This document shows positions 25,824 to 34,709 of a stretch of 64,000 nucleotides of DNA, in pieces; position 1 is the first letter of the stretch; each line of letters starts with the position of its first letter. A program made the translations under genes and the position numbers. Where the stretch lies: assembly GCA_964470555.1 (NCBI GenBank), contig CAYYDG010000037.1, positions 1 to 64,000 on the forward strand. The letters run 5' to 3'. This DNA comes from RBC074 sp964470555 (GTDB lineage: Bacteria > Acidobacteriota > Blastocatellia > RBC074). The notes under the pieces were generated by a model. The model did no database searches. It was not told the origin of the DNA and worked only from the letters and a program-made list of their open reading frames with translations.

Positions 25824-26837
25824 ATGGCTCATATTGATCTTCCAGCAGGAATTCCCGGCATCACCGAGCCGATGACAAAGTATCTGGAAACTGCGCATCA
25901 AGCTGTATCGCCGCCGCCGTTTCACTGGAATGATTGGTACGAGTCCATTGGCGGACGCACCATCGAAATTGCCGAAGTTGACGAACTGCTGAGGCAAATT
26001 CATCAAGAGCAATATCCGCGTTTCGATGGCGAAATCGCGTCTGAACGGCGCGATTTCGCTTCGCCGCAAGAGGCAGCGGAGCACTTGAAGGAAAAGGCCA
26101 TTGAGTTCGGCGCGGACATCGTGGGGATTTGCGAAATCGAACCGTCGGACGTTTATCGCGGCAAAACCGTCGCGGAGAAATACGCCATCGCCGTCGGCCA
26201 AAGAATGCGCTGGCGCGCTTTCCAGACGGTTCCTTCACAGGAATCGGCGATTGAATGCATGCGGGTGTATCACAGGCTGGGCGAAACGGTGATTCGGCTG
26301 GCGGCTCACATACGGTCGCTGGGTTATTTCTGCAAGGTCGAACATCCCATAGGCGACAGCGATTTGCTGCACGTTCCAATCGGGCTGAAGGCGGGTTTCG
26401 GCGAACTTGGCCGTCACGGTTCCATCATTCACCCCAAGCTCGGCCCGCTGTTTCGTATGGGCAGCGTCATTACTTCCATTCCGATGGAAACCGACAAACC
26501 CGTGGATGCAGGCATCGCGGCGTTTTGCGACACCTGCCGCGCTTGTCGAATCTATTGCCCGGCGAAGGCGATTCCAGATCAACGCAGCCCGCAAGCGGGC
26601 AAGGATCATCTGGGCAAGGATCGTTACATAGTTGACACCGGCAAATGCTTTCCCTATTTCGCCCGGCACTATTACTGTTCCATCTGTTTGCCGGTTTGCG
26701 TTTACAACCACAAGGAATGGGCGCGCGATTTCGAAGGTTTTCAAACCGAATTGTTTCCCAAAATTGTGATGGACGAATCGCCACCGCCGGCTGACATTCC
26801 GGGCGAAAAGCGGCACACATACCAGTTCACGAGTTGA
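25824..26837 (+). CDS. Reductive dehalogenase-like 4Fe-4S protein
   Basis: 337 residues, ribosome site GGAGGA before the ATG. Two iron-sulfur motifs are present: C-x2-C-x2-C-x3-C-P at Cys235, 238, 241 and 245 (CDTCRACRIYCP), and a second set at Cys275, 285, 288 and 292 (YYCSICLPVC). The stretch GFGELGRHGSIIHPKLGP followed by RMGSVITSIPM matches the corrinoid-binding core of reductive dehalogenases and of QueG. No Tat signal is present, so it is cytoplasmic, unlike respiratory RdhA. It is also longer and different at the N-terminus from QueG. Linked to receptor 2 and to an MFS carrier; a catabolic reductive step on an imported compound is a reasonable inference. Confidence 0.75.
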   Translation: MAHIDLPAGIPGITEPMTKYLETAHQAVSPPPFHWNDWYESIGGRTIEIAEVDELLRQIHQEQYPRFDGEIASERRDFASPQEAAEHLKEKAIEFGADIVGICEIEPSDVYRGKTVAEKYAIAVGQRMRWRAFQTVPSQESAIECMRVYHRLGETVIRLAAHIRSLGYFCKVEHPIGDSDLLHVPIGLKAGFGELGRHGSIIHPKLGPLFRMGSVITSIPMETDKPVDAGIAAFCDTCRACRIYCPAKAIPDQRSPQAGKDHLGKDRYIVDTGKCFPYFARHYYCSICLPVCVYNHKEWARDFEGFQTELFPKIVMDESPPPADIPGEKRHTYQFTS

Positions 26838-26844
26838 ATCATTC

Positions 26845-28101
26845 ATGCAATCAATCGAGACTTTTCAGGTAAAAAGTTTGGCCAACGCAGCCACGCGACG
26901 TTCCGCCTGGATGGTGGTCGCGGTTTCATCAGTCGGGTTGTTTCTGCATTTTGGATCGCTGCTGGTCAACGCTTTCGGCGTGATGCTGACTTCGTTGTGC
27001 GACCAATTCGGCTGGACGCGCGGTCAGGTATCGCTGGGATTCACGCTGGCGACGCTGACGGCAATGCTGACTATGCCGCTGACCGGATGGTTGACGGATC
27101 GGCTGGGAGCGCGGCGTCCGATTCTGGTCTGCACGACCATTTTCGGCGCGCTCTACGCTTCGCTGGCTTTTCTGACGCCGCAAATCTGGCATCTGTTTGT
27201 GATTTTTCTGCTGCTTGGATTGGTCGGGCCTGGAACTTCGGCGGTTCCACACGCCAGTCTGATTTCGCGCTGGTTCACGGAAAGACGCGGACTGGCGCTG
27301 GGTTTCGCCATGTGCGGAACGGCGCTGGGCGGGGTGATCTGGCCGTGGGCCACACAAAAAATGTTGGGCAATTTCGGATGGCGAAACACTTACGCCATTT
27401 CCGGCGGAGCGGTATTGCTGATTGCCGTTCCGCTGATGCTGTTTCTGCTGAAAAACCCGCCCGCTGTCGAAGGCAAAAACGAACAGGCTTCAAATGACAA
27501 TCAGGCTGACGGATTGACGCGCCGCGAAGCTTTGCGCGGCAGTTTGTTGTGGTTGCTGATTGGCGCGTTCTTCGTCATTTCGATGAGCATTCAGGCCTGC
27601 ATGATTCATCTGGTTCCGCTGTTGAAAGATCGCGGGATGACGCCGGAAAGCGCCGCGCTGGTCGCTTCGGTGATGGGCGTGGCGGGAATGATCGGGCGGT
27701 TGGGAATGGGATACTTGCTCGACCGATTGCCCGCCGAGCGTGTGCCGTCCGCCGCATTCGGTCTGGTTGCCGCGGGAATCTTCCTGCTGTTTGCCGGTGC
27801 AACCGGTTTGTGGGCGTATGTCGCGGCGGCGCTGATCGGATTCGGCTATGGTTCGGAATCGGCCACTATCCCTTATCTGGTCAGCCGCTATTTCGGGTTG
27901 CGCTCTTTCGGCGAAATTTACAGCTATCTGTTCATCACCGTGCCGCTGGGCGGTGCGCTCGGCCCTGCGTTGATGGGCGTGGGATTCGACCGCACAGGCT
28001 CTTACCAAATGACGTTGTTCGCGTGCGGCGCGGCGACGGTGATCGCTGCACTTTCGCTGCTGCGCTTGAAAAGCTATCCGGCCTTCGATGCGCGGCGTTA
28101 A
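26845..28101 (+). CDS. MFS transporter, monocarboxylate/oxalate-formate type
   Basis: A 418-residue inner-membrane carrier with 12 predicted helices. The RWFTERRGLALGFAMCGTALGG segment and the DRLGARRP loop are typical of the MCT-like/OFA branch, which moves organic anions. A polar central loop (about 213-232) divides the two six-helix bundles. It starts 8 bp after the Fe-S reductase stop, so co-expression is very likely. The transported compound may be the substrate or product of that enzyme. Confidence 0.85.
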   Translation: MQSIETFQVKSLANAATRRSAWMVVAVSSVGLFLHFGSLLVNAFGVMLTSLCDQFGWTRGQVSLGFTLATLTAMLTMPLTGWLTDRLGARRPILVCTTIFGALYASLAFLTPQIWHLFVIFLLLGLVGPGTSAVPHASLISRWFTERRGLALGFAMCGTALGGVIWPWATQKMLGNFGWRNTYAISGGAVLLIAVPLMLFLLKNPPAVEGKNEQASNDNQADGLTRREALRGSLLWLLIGAFFVISMSIQACMIHLVPLLKDRGMTPESAALVASVMGVAGMIGRLGMGYLLDRLPAERVPSAAFGLVAAGIFLLFAGATGLWAYVAAALIGFGYGSESATIPYLVSRYFGLRSFGEIYSYLFITVPLGGALGPALMGVGFDRTGSYQMTLFACGAATVIAALSLLRLKSYPAFDARR

Positions 28102-28248
28102 ACCGGCGCGTGTCAGACAAAAGTGTTTTGGTGCAATCGCTTCTTTTGATTTTGCATTGTTGTGGCAGATGTTTCAGGCAATGACAAAAGAATTTTTGCC
28201 TGACTGCTTGACTGATATTTCATTCACCCAAGAACTGGAGGAAACCTG

Positions 28249-28815
28249 ATGGCCTGGATTCGAACCATTCCAATGTCGGAAGCGGACGAAAAGTTGCTTC
28301 ACGCGATTGAAGCGCAAAGGGATTTGTATCCCATCGAATACGCGACGCCGGTACAGCCGACTCAAGACGGCGCGGCTGGCATCGTCGCATCGCATTCACT
28401 GATTCCCGATGCGCTGTATCACGCCTTTTCGACGTTCGGCGCGCTGATGTCACCTGATCTGCCGCTCGAACGCCGACAGCACGAAATGATCGCCACCATG
28501 GTGTCGGTCACCAACCGCTGCCATTACTGAATTACTTCGCACGCAGAGTTTCTGCGTCGGGTCACAGTAGATGAAGCGATGGTCAACGCGCTGCGCGAAG
28601 ATTACACGACCGCGCCCATCACCGAATCTGAGCGCGTCATGCTGGATTACGTAGTGCAACTGACCAAAGACGCCACGCGCATTTCGCCGGAATATCACGA
28701 ACGGTTGCGCGCCGTCGGATTTGACGATCAGGCGATTCTGCAAATCACGCTGATTGCATCGTGGTTCAATTACATCAATCGCGTTGCGGACGCATTGGGA
28801 GTAGGCCGCGATTGA
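28249..28815 (+). CDS. AhpD-like peroxidase-related protein with in-frame TGA, predicted selenocysteine (C-x-x-U)
   Basis: A 188-residue frame interrupted only by TGA at 28528-28530 (residue 94). The ATG at 28249 has a strong GGAGGAAA site. The sequence belongs to the carboxymuconolactone decarboxylase/AhpD fold: LPLERRQHEMIATMVSVTN, then Cys91-His-Tyr-[TGA94]-ITSH, then SERVMLDYVVQLTKDATRIS and a final helix NYINRVADALGVG. The family motif is C-x-x-C-x-x-x-H, so TGA stands at the resolving/peroxidatic cysteine and His98 is kept. The frame stays open for 94 codons after the TGA. AhpD-like C-x-x-U selenoproteins are known from bacterial surveys, which supports decoding as Sec. Likely a thiol/selenol peroxidase or reductase. 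Confidence 0.85.
28528..28557 (+). promoter_or_regulatory. Candidate bacterial SECIS element in the AhpD-like gene
   Basis: TGA at 28528-28530, then a hairpin with arms ACGCAGA (28541-28547) and TCTGCGT (28551-28557) and loop GTT. The loop begins 17 nt after the TGA, inside the usual bacterial SECIS range, and opens with G-T. Confidence 0.75.
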
Positions 28816-28853
28816 TGAAGAAAAACCTCTCCCAAATTTCATGAGGGTCCCCA

Positions 28854-31800
28854 ATGAAACTTTCTTCGTTCCGTTTTTTCAAAGTGACGATGTTGTTCTT
28901 GCTCGCTGTTACGGTTTTCCAAACAGCTCAGGCGCAATTCACCGAAGCTGCGCTGAAAGGCCGCGTCACTGATACTCAAGGCAATGTGGTTGTCGCGTCG
29001 CCGGTGGTCGCTCGTAACGATCAAACCGGCCAGATTCGTTCCACCACCACAGACGACGATGGCGCGTATTTGCTGGCCAGTTTGTCGCCAGGCAATTACA
29101 CGATCTTTGTTCGCGTGGCCGGATTCAAAACCTTCGAACAGCGCGCGCTTAAACTCAACGTCGGCCAGACCACCGAACTCAACATCAAACTGGAAGTCGG
29201 CGACGTGACGGAATCGGTCAGCGTCAGCGCCGATGCCGCGCAAGCCGCCGTTTCCACCGAAGCGCGTCTGGCCGATAACTTCGCAGGACGCGAAATCAAT
29301 TCGCTGCCGTTGCCGCAACGCGATGTGTTTCTATTGCCAAAACTCAGCGCCGGAGCGACGGCCATCGCCGGATCGGCCAATTCCACCAAGCTGACCAATT
29401 CACCGGTCGTCACGGTCAACGGCAATCGGTATCGCGGCAATAATTACGTGCTGGACGGGGCGATCAACACCAACCCGAACAACACCGGCGAACCGACGCT
29501 GGTTCCGGCGCTGGAATCGCTGGAAGAAGCCCAGGTTCAAACCAGCAACTTTTCGACCGAATACGGGCGAGGCAACGGCGCGGTCGTCAATCTGAGAACC
29601 AAATCCGGAACCAACGATTTGCACGGCAGAGTGTGGGAATACCATCGCAATGCCGGATTGAACGCGCGCAACTTCTTTTCATCGGCGACGCCACCGCAAG
29701 TCTTCAATCAATTCGGCGGCAATCTGGGCGGGCCGATTCTGAAAAATCGCACGTTCTTTTTCGGTTCGTACGAAGGCACGCGCAACGCCATCGGACGCCC
29801 GCTGTCGTTTCTGGTCGAAACGCCGCAACTCAGAAATTATGTGCTGACGAATTCGCCGAACAGCGTCGCGGCAAAATTGTTCAAACAATTTCCCGCGCCG
29901 ACGCCTGCTCCGACCGGATGCGCGACTCCGGCAGAACAGCGCAACTGTCTGAACACGCCGCAAGGATTGATCCCCGCCATTGGCCTGGCCACAACGACGT
30001 TGCGCGATTACGTGCGCTTCGATCAATACCTGGCGCGCGTGGATCATTCCTTCAACAAAGGATTGGACAAACTCAACGCGCGCTGGATTTCGGAAAATCA
30101 GCGCGATGCAGGCGGCACGAGTTCTTCACGCGCGACTTTGGGCAAAGCCTTGCGCGGCAGTCGTGGCCCGTTCAATGGATTTTTCGCCAACCTGAATCTG
30201 GGTTACACGCACATCTTCAAACGCGCTGTGAATGACATTCGCTTTTCGTTCCAGAACGTAGACACCACGCGCGGCAACGACGACGCCGTCGTCCCCGACG
30301 TCACCATCACCGGCGTCGAAATGCCATTTGGCGACATTTTCAAAGCAGGGACGAAGCTCCGTACTTATGAAATCCGCGACACTATGACCATGGATCGCGG
30401 CAAACAAACGTGGCGCTTCGGTTTTGAATTACGCCGCGCGTTCAAAGGTCTTTCCATCGGCCCGGCAACCGCCGGAGCGTTTTCCTTCCGCAACATCGCG
30501 GATTTCGTCGCCGACCGCCCGTTTCGACAGACGTTGACGGTTGATCCGACGACAGGCAAACCGACGGGCTTTCCGCGTTATTTCACGCAATACGAAGCGG
30601 GCGCGTTTTTTCAAAACGACTGGAAGATCAACGACCGGCTGAATGTGAATCTGGGATTGCGCTGGGATTACTTCGGCGATGTCAGCGAACGCGAAGGACG
30701 TTTGTCTTCGGTCATACTGGGCGAAGGCAACAATTTCAACGAACGGTTGGCCAATGCCGCCATTGGCCGCGTTGAACGTTTGTACACGCCGCAAAAATCG
30801 AACCTGGCTCCGCGCATAGGGCTGGCGTGGGATCCGTTCGGCGACCGCAAAACGGCTGTGCGCGCCGGATTCAGTCTGGCGTTTCAACCGCATCACGGCC
30901 AATCCATAGCCGGAGCGCGCGCCTTGTCGCCGGATGCCATTCAGGGCGTAGTTCAACCAGCCAATCGCATCGGCACGCGCATTCTGTACGACATTCCGGT
31001 TCCGTTTAATTCCGATTTCGCGCGCGGATTGAATGCAAAAGGAGGATTGAACACGCCGCCGGGCGAGGCCGCCATACGTTTGACGGGCTTCGTCGTCAAC
31101 CCGACAATCAAAACTCAATACAGCGAAAACTGGTTTCTTAATCTTCAACACGAATTCAAAAGCGGATGGATCGCCGAAGTCGGTTACGTCGGAACGAACG
31201 GCATCAATCTGGAACGCATTGACGACGTCAACCGCTTTGCAGGCGATTTGCTGGACGGGCGCGAAGACCGCATCAATCCGAATTTCGGCGTGTTGCTGTT
31301 TGTGACCAACGGCGTGACTTCCAGTTATCACGCGGCGACGGCGGAAATTCGCCGCGCGTTCAGCAATGCCAAACTCGGCGGGTTTTCGCTGCAATCCAAT
31401 TACCGCTGGTCGAAATGGCTGGACACGGCGTCGGACACGTCAACCGGACAATTCACTGACAACGCCGAACCCGGCAAAGGCGCTCAGGATGCGGCGTGTT
31501 TGCGCTGCGAACGCGCGCGGTCGCTGTTCGACATTCCGCATCGCTTTTCTGCCGTCGCCAGTTGGACACCTGTCCTGTATCGCGGCACAAACAAATTCGT
31601 TGAACGTATCAGCCGCGATTGGCAATTGTCCGGCATTGTCTCGGCGCAATCCGGCAGACCGTTTTCCGTCTGGAACGGCGCGCCTTCCAACATCGTCAAT
31701 GGCATAAACATCGGCGGCGATTACAATCTGGACGGCGGAGGCGGCGCAGTCGGCGGAGGATTTTACGACCGCCCAAATGCTCCTGCTGCCGGAACCGTCA

Positions 31801-32120
31801 AATCGTCATTCAGCCAAAGCGATTTTCTGAAAGGGCTGTTCGATGCCGGCCTGTTCCCCGCTCCGGCGTTAGGGCAAAACGGCACGTTGGGACGCAACAC
31901 ATTTCGCGGGCCGCGGTTTATGACCTTGGACGTGTCCGTCGCGCGCAGCTTCACGGTGTTAGGCGAAAAACAGCTTCAGTTTCGATTCGAAGCGTTCAAT
32001 GCGCTGAACAACGTCAATCTGTTTTTACCGAATTCGGATTTGTCGCTGGCTTCGTTCGGCAAATCTACTCAAGCCCACGAAGCCCGTAACCTGCAGGGCA
32101 GCCTGCGCTTCATTTTCTAA
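28854..32120 (+). CDS. TonB-dependent receptor, Oar-like (receptor 3)
   Basis: Outer-membrane receptor of 1088 residues. Signal peptide to about residue 24 (TVFQTAQAQ), carboxypeptidase-regulatory-like domain (AALKGRVTDTQGNVVVASPVV), plug (NSLPLPQRDVFLLPKLSAG) and barrel ending QGSLRFIF. It starts 38 bp after the AhpD-like gene and precedes two secreted proteins on the same strand. A cysteine pair in the barrel (AACLRCERARS) is unusual and lies in a predicted loop. Ligand unknown; the neighbourhood points to uptake for the same catabolic unit as receptor 2. Confidence 0.9.
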   Translation: MKLSSFRFFKVTMLFLLAVTVFQTAQAQFTEAALKGRVTDTQGNVVVASPVVARNDQTGQIRSTTTDDDGAYLLASLSPGNYTIFVRVAGFKTFEQRALKLNVGQTTELNIKLEVGDVTESVSVSADAAQAAVSTEARLADNFAGREINSLPLPQRDVFLLPKLSAGATAIAGSANSTKLTNSPVVTVNGNRYRGNNYVLDGAINTNPNNTGEPTLVPALESLEEAQVQTSNFSTEYGRGNGAVVNLRTKSGTNDLHGRVWEYHRNAGLNARNFFSSATPPQVFNQFGGNLGGPILKNRTFFFGSYEGTRNAIGRPLSFLVETPQLRNYVLTNSPNSVAAKLFKQFPAPTPAPTGCATPAEQRNCLNTPQGLIPAIGLATTTLRDYVRFDQYLARVDHSFNKGLDKLNARWISENQRDAGGTSSSRATLGKALRGSRGPFNGFFANLNLGYTHIFKRAVNDIRFSFQNVDTTRGNDDAVVPDVTITGVEMPFGDIFKAGTKLRTYEIRDTMTMDRGKQTWRFGFELRRAFKGLSIGPATAGAFSFRNIADFVADRPFRQTLTVDPTTGKPTGFPRYFTQYEAGAFFQNDWKINDRLNVNLGLRWDYFGDVSEREGRLSSVILGEGNNFNERLANAAIGRVERLYTPQKSNLAPRIGLAWDPFGDRKTAVRAGFSLAFQPHHGQSIAGARALSPDAIQGVVQPANRIGTRILYDIPVPFNSDFARGLNAKGGLNTPPGEAAIRLTGFVVNPTIKTQYSENWFLNLQHEFKSGWIAEVGYVGTNGINLERIDDVNRFAGDLLDGREDRINPNFGVLLFVTNGVTSSYHAATAEIRRAFSNAKLGGFSLQSNYRWSKWLDTASDTSTGQFTDNAEPGKGAQDAACLRCERARSLFDIPHRFSAVASWTPVLYRGTNKFVERISRDWQLSGIVSAQSGRPFSVWNGAPSNIVNGINIGGDYNLDGGGGAVGGGFYDRPNAPAAGTVKSSFSQSDFLKGLFDAGLFPAPALGQNGTLGRNTFRGPRFMTLDVSVARSFTVLGEKQLQFRFEAFNALNNVNLFLPNSDLSLASFGKSTQAHEARNLQGSLRFIF

Positions 32121-32130
32121 AGGTGATGAC

Positions 32131-32655
32131 ATGAAACTACTGACAACTCTCTTCTTGCTCACATTGCTCTCCACGTTCGCATTCGCCCAGGACGACACGG
32201 CGACATGGCGCCCGGCGACCGAAAAAGAATTGTCCGGGCTGATACCTGCCCGCGCTCAGGTGGAAAAGGAACGAATCGAAACAGAGCTTCGTTCGGCTTC
32301 CGGCGTGACCGATGGCAAAGGCCATTTCATCGCCGGCGTTTTGCTGATTACCGCCGGATATTCGGCGCACGGCAAATACACGCACTTTTTCATCACGCAA
32401 ACTCACATCAAAGCGGGCGACGCAAAAATGAAACCCGGCGAATACGTTTATGGATACCGTCGTCTGGACGATGACACGCTGGAATTCATTTTTTATGAAG
32501 CGGCCACGGGCGTTCAGGTCGGAACGGCCAAAGCGCCCCGCGAATCGCGCACCGGCCCCATTCGGTCGCTGCTGATTACTCCGCCCGTCAGAGGAAAGGG
32601 CACAATCCAAATTGGGCGATTCGCCTGCGAATACAGCCTGGAAAAGGAGAAATAA
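32131..32655 (+). CDS. Small secreted protein of unknown function
   Basis: 174 residues with a signal peptide (MKLLTTLFLLTLLSTFAFAQ). The mature part is compact, with HGKYTHFFITQTHIKAGD and EYVYGYRRLDDDTLEFIFYEAATG suggesting a beta-rich fold of the lipocalin or calycin kind; that is impression only. It lies 10 bp after receptor 3 and 2 bp before the double-CMD gene, so it is part of the same transcript. Confidence 0.75.
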   Translation: MKLLTTLFLLTLLSTFAFAQDDTATWRPATEKELSGLIPARAQVEKERIETELRSASGVTDGKGHFIAGVLLITAGYSAHGKYTHFFITQTHIKAGDAKMKPGEYVYGYRRLDDDTLEFIFYEAATGVQVGTAKAPRESRTGPIRSLLITPPVRGKGTIQIGRFACEYSLEKEK

Positions 32656-32657
32656 AC

Positions 32658-33962
32658 ATGATTCGAATCGCATTTCTGATCGCGGCGCTGACTTTCGCCA
32701 TCGTTTCTTCTTCGTCTTCTTCAACGGTTTCGGCGAACAAAACGGAGAAGCTTTCTTCACCGACGACAAAAGTCGCTGTGTTGGAAGAACAATCCAAACA
32801 GCGCGTCAAGGCGACAGCCAGGGTTTCGCTTGCCGATGAATCTGCCGACGTTTTCAAAGGAGTCGAAACTTTCGACGCCAATCGCATTCCGAATTATGTG
32901 CGCGGACTGGCGCAGATTCCGAACGCGCCCAAACAGTTCGCGCAATTGTTCAAAACCTTCATCGGCGGTGGAACCATCGCGCCGGGAACCAAAATGGCTA
33001 TGGGATTGCGCATCGCTCAGGTCAACGACAGCCCTTATGTCGCGGCGCACGTTATTCGTCTGCTGCGGGAAAACCAGCGCGGCGCAGAACTGCTTGCCGC
33101 GTTGCGCGCGGAAAATCTGGCGGGATTGAAACCGGCGGAACAACGCGCTCTGCGATACGCCGAATTGCTGACGCGCGACGCTCACGGCATCACCGACGCC
33201 GAGTTTCAAGCTGCCAGCGCGCTGTACAACGACGCGCAGATGGTCGAATTGACTATGGTCGTTTGTTTTTTCAACTACTTCACGCGGTACGCCGAAGCGT
33301 TGAATTTACCGGTGGAAGCATGGGCGCTCGATCCCAACATCAAACCTGTAATTCCCGAACGGGCCAAAAACCGTCTGACCGAAGCTCGCATTGCGCTGGT
33401 ATCTGACGAAGTGATGAATGCCGCCGCCACGACGCTCGCCTCTTCCAAAGAAAACGCCGCGCAAGCGGGCGGTTTGGGGCTGGGCATAGCCAATTCGCAA
33501 CGCGCGATGATGCTGGTTCCCGACTTGCAAACCGCCTGGCGTGCTTATGGCACAACGGCCAGAGCCAACAGCAAGATTGGCCGCGAGATTCAGTTGCACG
33601 TTTCGTTCGCGGTTTCGATGGCCAACGGATGCCGGTATTGCATACTGCATCAAGTGTTGGGCTTGAAGCGTCAAGGTGTTGATCCGGCCAAATTGCAGGC
33701 AATGAAAAAGGACGATTCCAAGCTGACTCCACGGGAATTGGCTGCCGTCAGCTTCGCCCGGAAATTGACGGCAAAACCGAATTCGATCACCGACGCCGAT
33801 TACGAAGCTCTGCGAAAAGAATTCGGCGATTACGGCGCGCTGGAAATCGTGCTGCAAACCGGCGCATTCGCGTTCATGAATCGCTTCACCGACAACCTGC
33901 GGCTGCCATCGGAAGACGAAGCGATTCATGTGTACAAGGAAATTTACGGTTCGGATTATTGA
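32658..33962 (+). CDS. Secreted protein with two carboxymuconolactone decarboxylase-like domains
   Basis: 434 residues: signal peptide or N-terminal anchor (MIRIAFLIAALTFAIVSSS), then two CMD/AhpD-type domains. The second carries the active motif Cys325-Arg-Tyr-Cys328-Ile-Leu-His331 and LTPRELAAVSFARKLT. In the first domain the aligned motif reads Ser125-Pro-Tyr-Val128-Ala-Ala-His131: both cysteines are lost and the histidine is kept, so this half is probably structural. It contrasts with the upstream AhpD-like gene, which uses TGA at the second cysteine. Likely a periplasmic thiol redox enzyme. Its 3' end overlaps the convergent gene by 7 bp. Confidence 0.82.
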   Translation: MIRIAFLIAALTFAIVSSSSSSTVSANKTEKLSSPTTKVAVLEEQSKQRVKATARVSLADESADVFKGVETFDANRIPNYVRGLAQIPNAPKQFAQLFKTFIGGGTIAPGTKMAMGLRIAQVNDSPYVAAHVIRLLRENQRGAELLAALRAENLAGLKPAEQRALRYAELLTRDAHGITDAEFQAASALYNDAQMVELTMVVCFFNYFTRYAEALNLPVEAWALDPNIKPVIPERAKNRLTEARIALVSDEVMNAAATTLASSKENAAQAGGLGLGIANSQRAMMLVPDLQTAWRAYGTTARANSKIGREIQLHVSFAVSMANGCRYCILHQVLGLKRQGVDPAKLQAMKKDDSKLTPRELAAVSFARKLTAKPNSITDADYEALRKEFGDYGALEIVLQTGAFAFMNRFTDNLRLPSEDEAIHVYKEIYGSDY

Positions 33963-34696
33963 GGCTGAGTTGAGTGCTGTTCTTGCTGGGACTGACTGCT
34001 ATTCTTCCGTCTTCGCCACCTCTGAAAGGTGATGACGAAGTAAGCAATCAGCAAAGGGATAAGAAACAAATACGAAAGCAGCCCCAGCACGAACAGCACT
34101 CCGTATGCTGCGTCATTTGCCGTTCTACTCTCAGGTATCCCTGCCATTATTGCGAAAACAGCGCCTTCCAGGTTGAGTGCAAGTAAAGCAAAGACGATGA
34201 CAGTCAGCGGTAAAAATGTTGCAACGATCAATTCTCCAGACTCAAGCTCAGCGCTTCTTTTCAGATAAAAGATCAGCAAAGCAACCCGCCAAGTGGCGAC
34301 GATTGCCAGAAACCAGACATTGAGGCTTGCGGCTGTTTCGAAAGAAAACCATCGCTCAACAGGAATCGCATAAAGCATAGCAGGCGGCGAAACCAGCGAG
34401 ATAAACGTCAGCAAGTTTCGGTAACTCCAATTCTTCGGTCTGAGCGGCCACAGCACTAGCCACAAGAACAACGACAACACGAAAATGTAAATGACCGAAC
34501 CGACGCCGAGGTATTGCAATAGCTTCGCGCTGGGATGATCCCAATATCTGCCAATGCCGACTAACCAAGTGCAAACCAATCCAAAAGCCAGATGCTTACC
34601 ATCAAGTTGCAAAAATTCTTCTTTGGAAAGACGGAAGGTGAGCAAACTGAGCGTAGTGCGGAGAACGTTTAACGGTTTGGCAGTGGTGTCTTTCAT
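33956..34696 (-). CDS. Multi-pass membrane protein of unknown function
   Basis: 246 residues with about six hydrophobic segments (YLGVGSVIYIFVLSLFLWLVLW, LNVWFLAIVATWRVALLIFYL, LIVATFLPLTVIVFALLAL, GVLFVLGLLSYLFLIPLLIAYFV) and a basic, Gln/Ser-rich C-terminal tail. It lies 13 bp after the pseudouridine synthase gene on the same strand and converges with the double-CMD gene. I do not recognise the family. Confidence 0.75.
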   Translation of the reverse strand: MKDTTAKPLNVLRTTLSLLTFRLSKEEFLQLDGKHLAFGLVCTWLVGIGRYWDHPSAKLLQYLGVGSVIYIFVLSLFLWLVLWPLRPKNWSYRNLLTFISLVSPPAMLYAIPVERWFSFETAASLNVWFLAIVATWRVALLIFYLKRSAELESGELIVATFLPLTVIVFALLALNLEGAVFAIMAGIPESRTANDAAYGVLFVLGLLSYLFLIPLLIAYFVITFQRWRRRKNSSQSQQEQHSTQPQ

Positions 34697-34709
34697 TCAA
34701 GTTTGCCTT

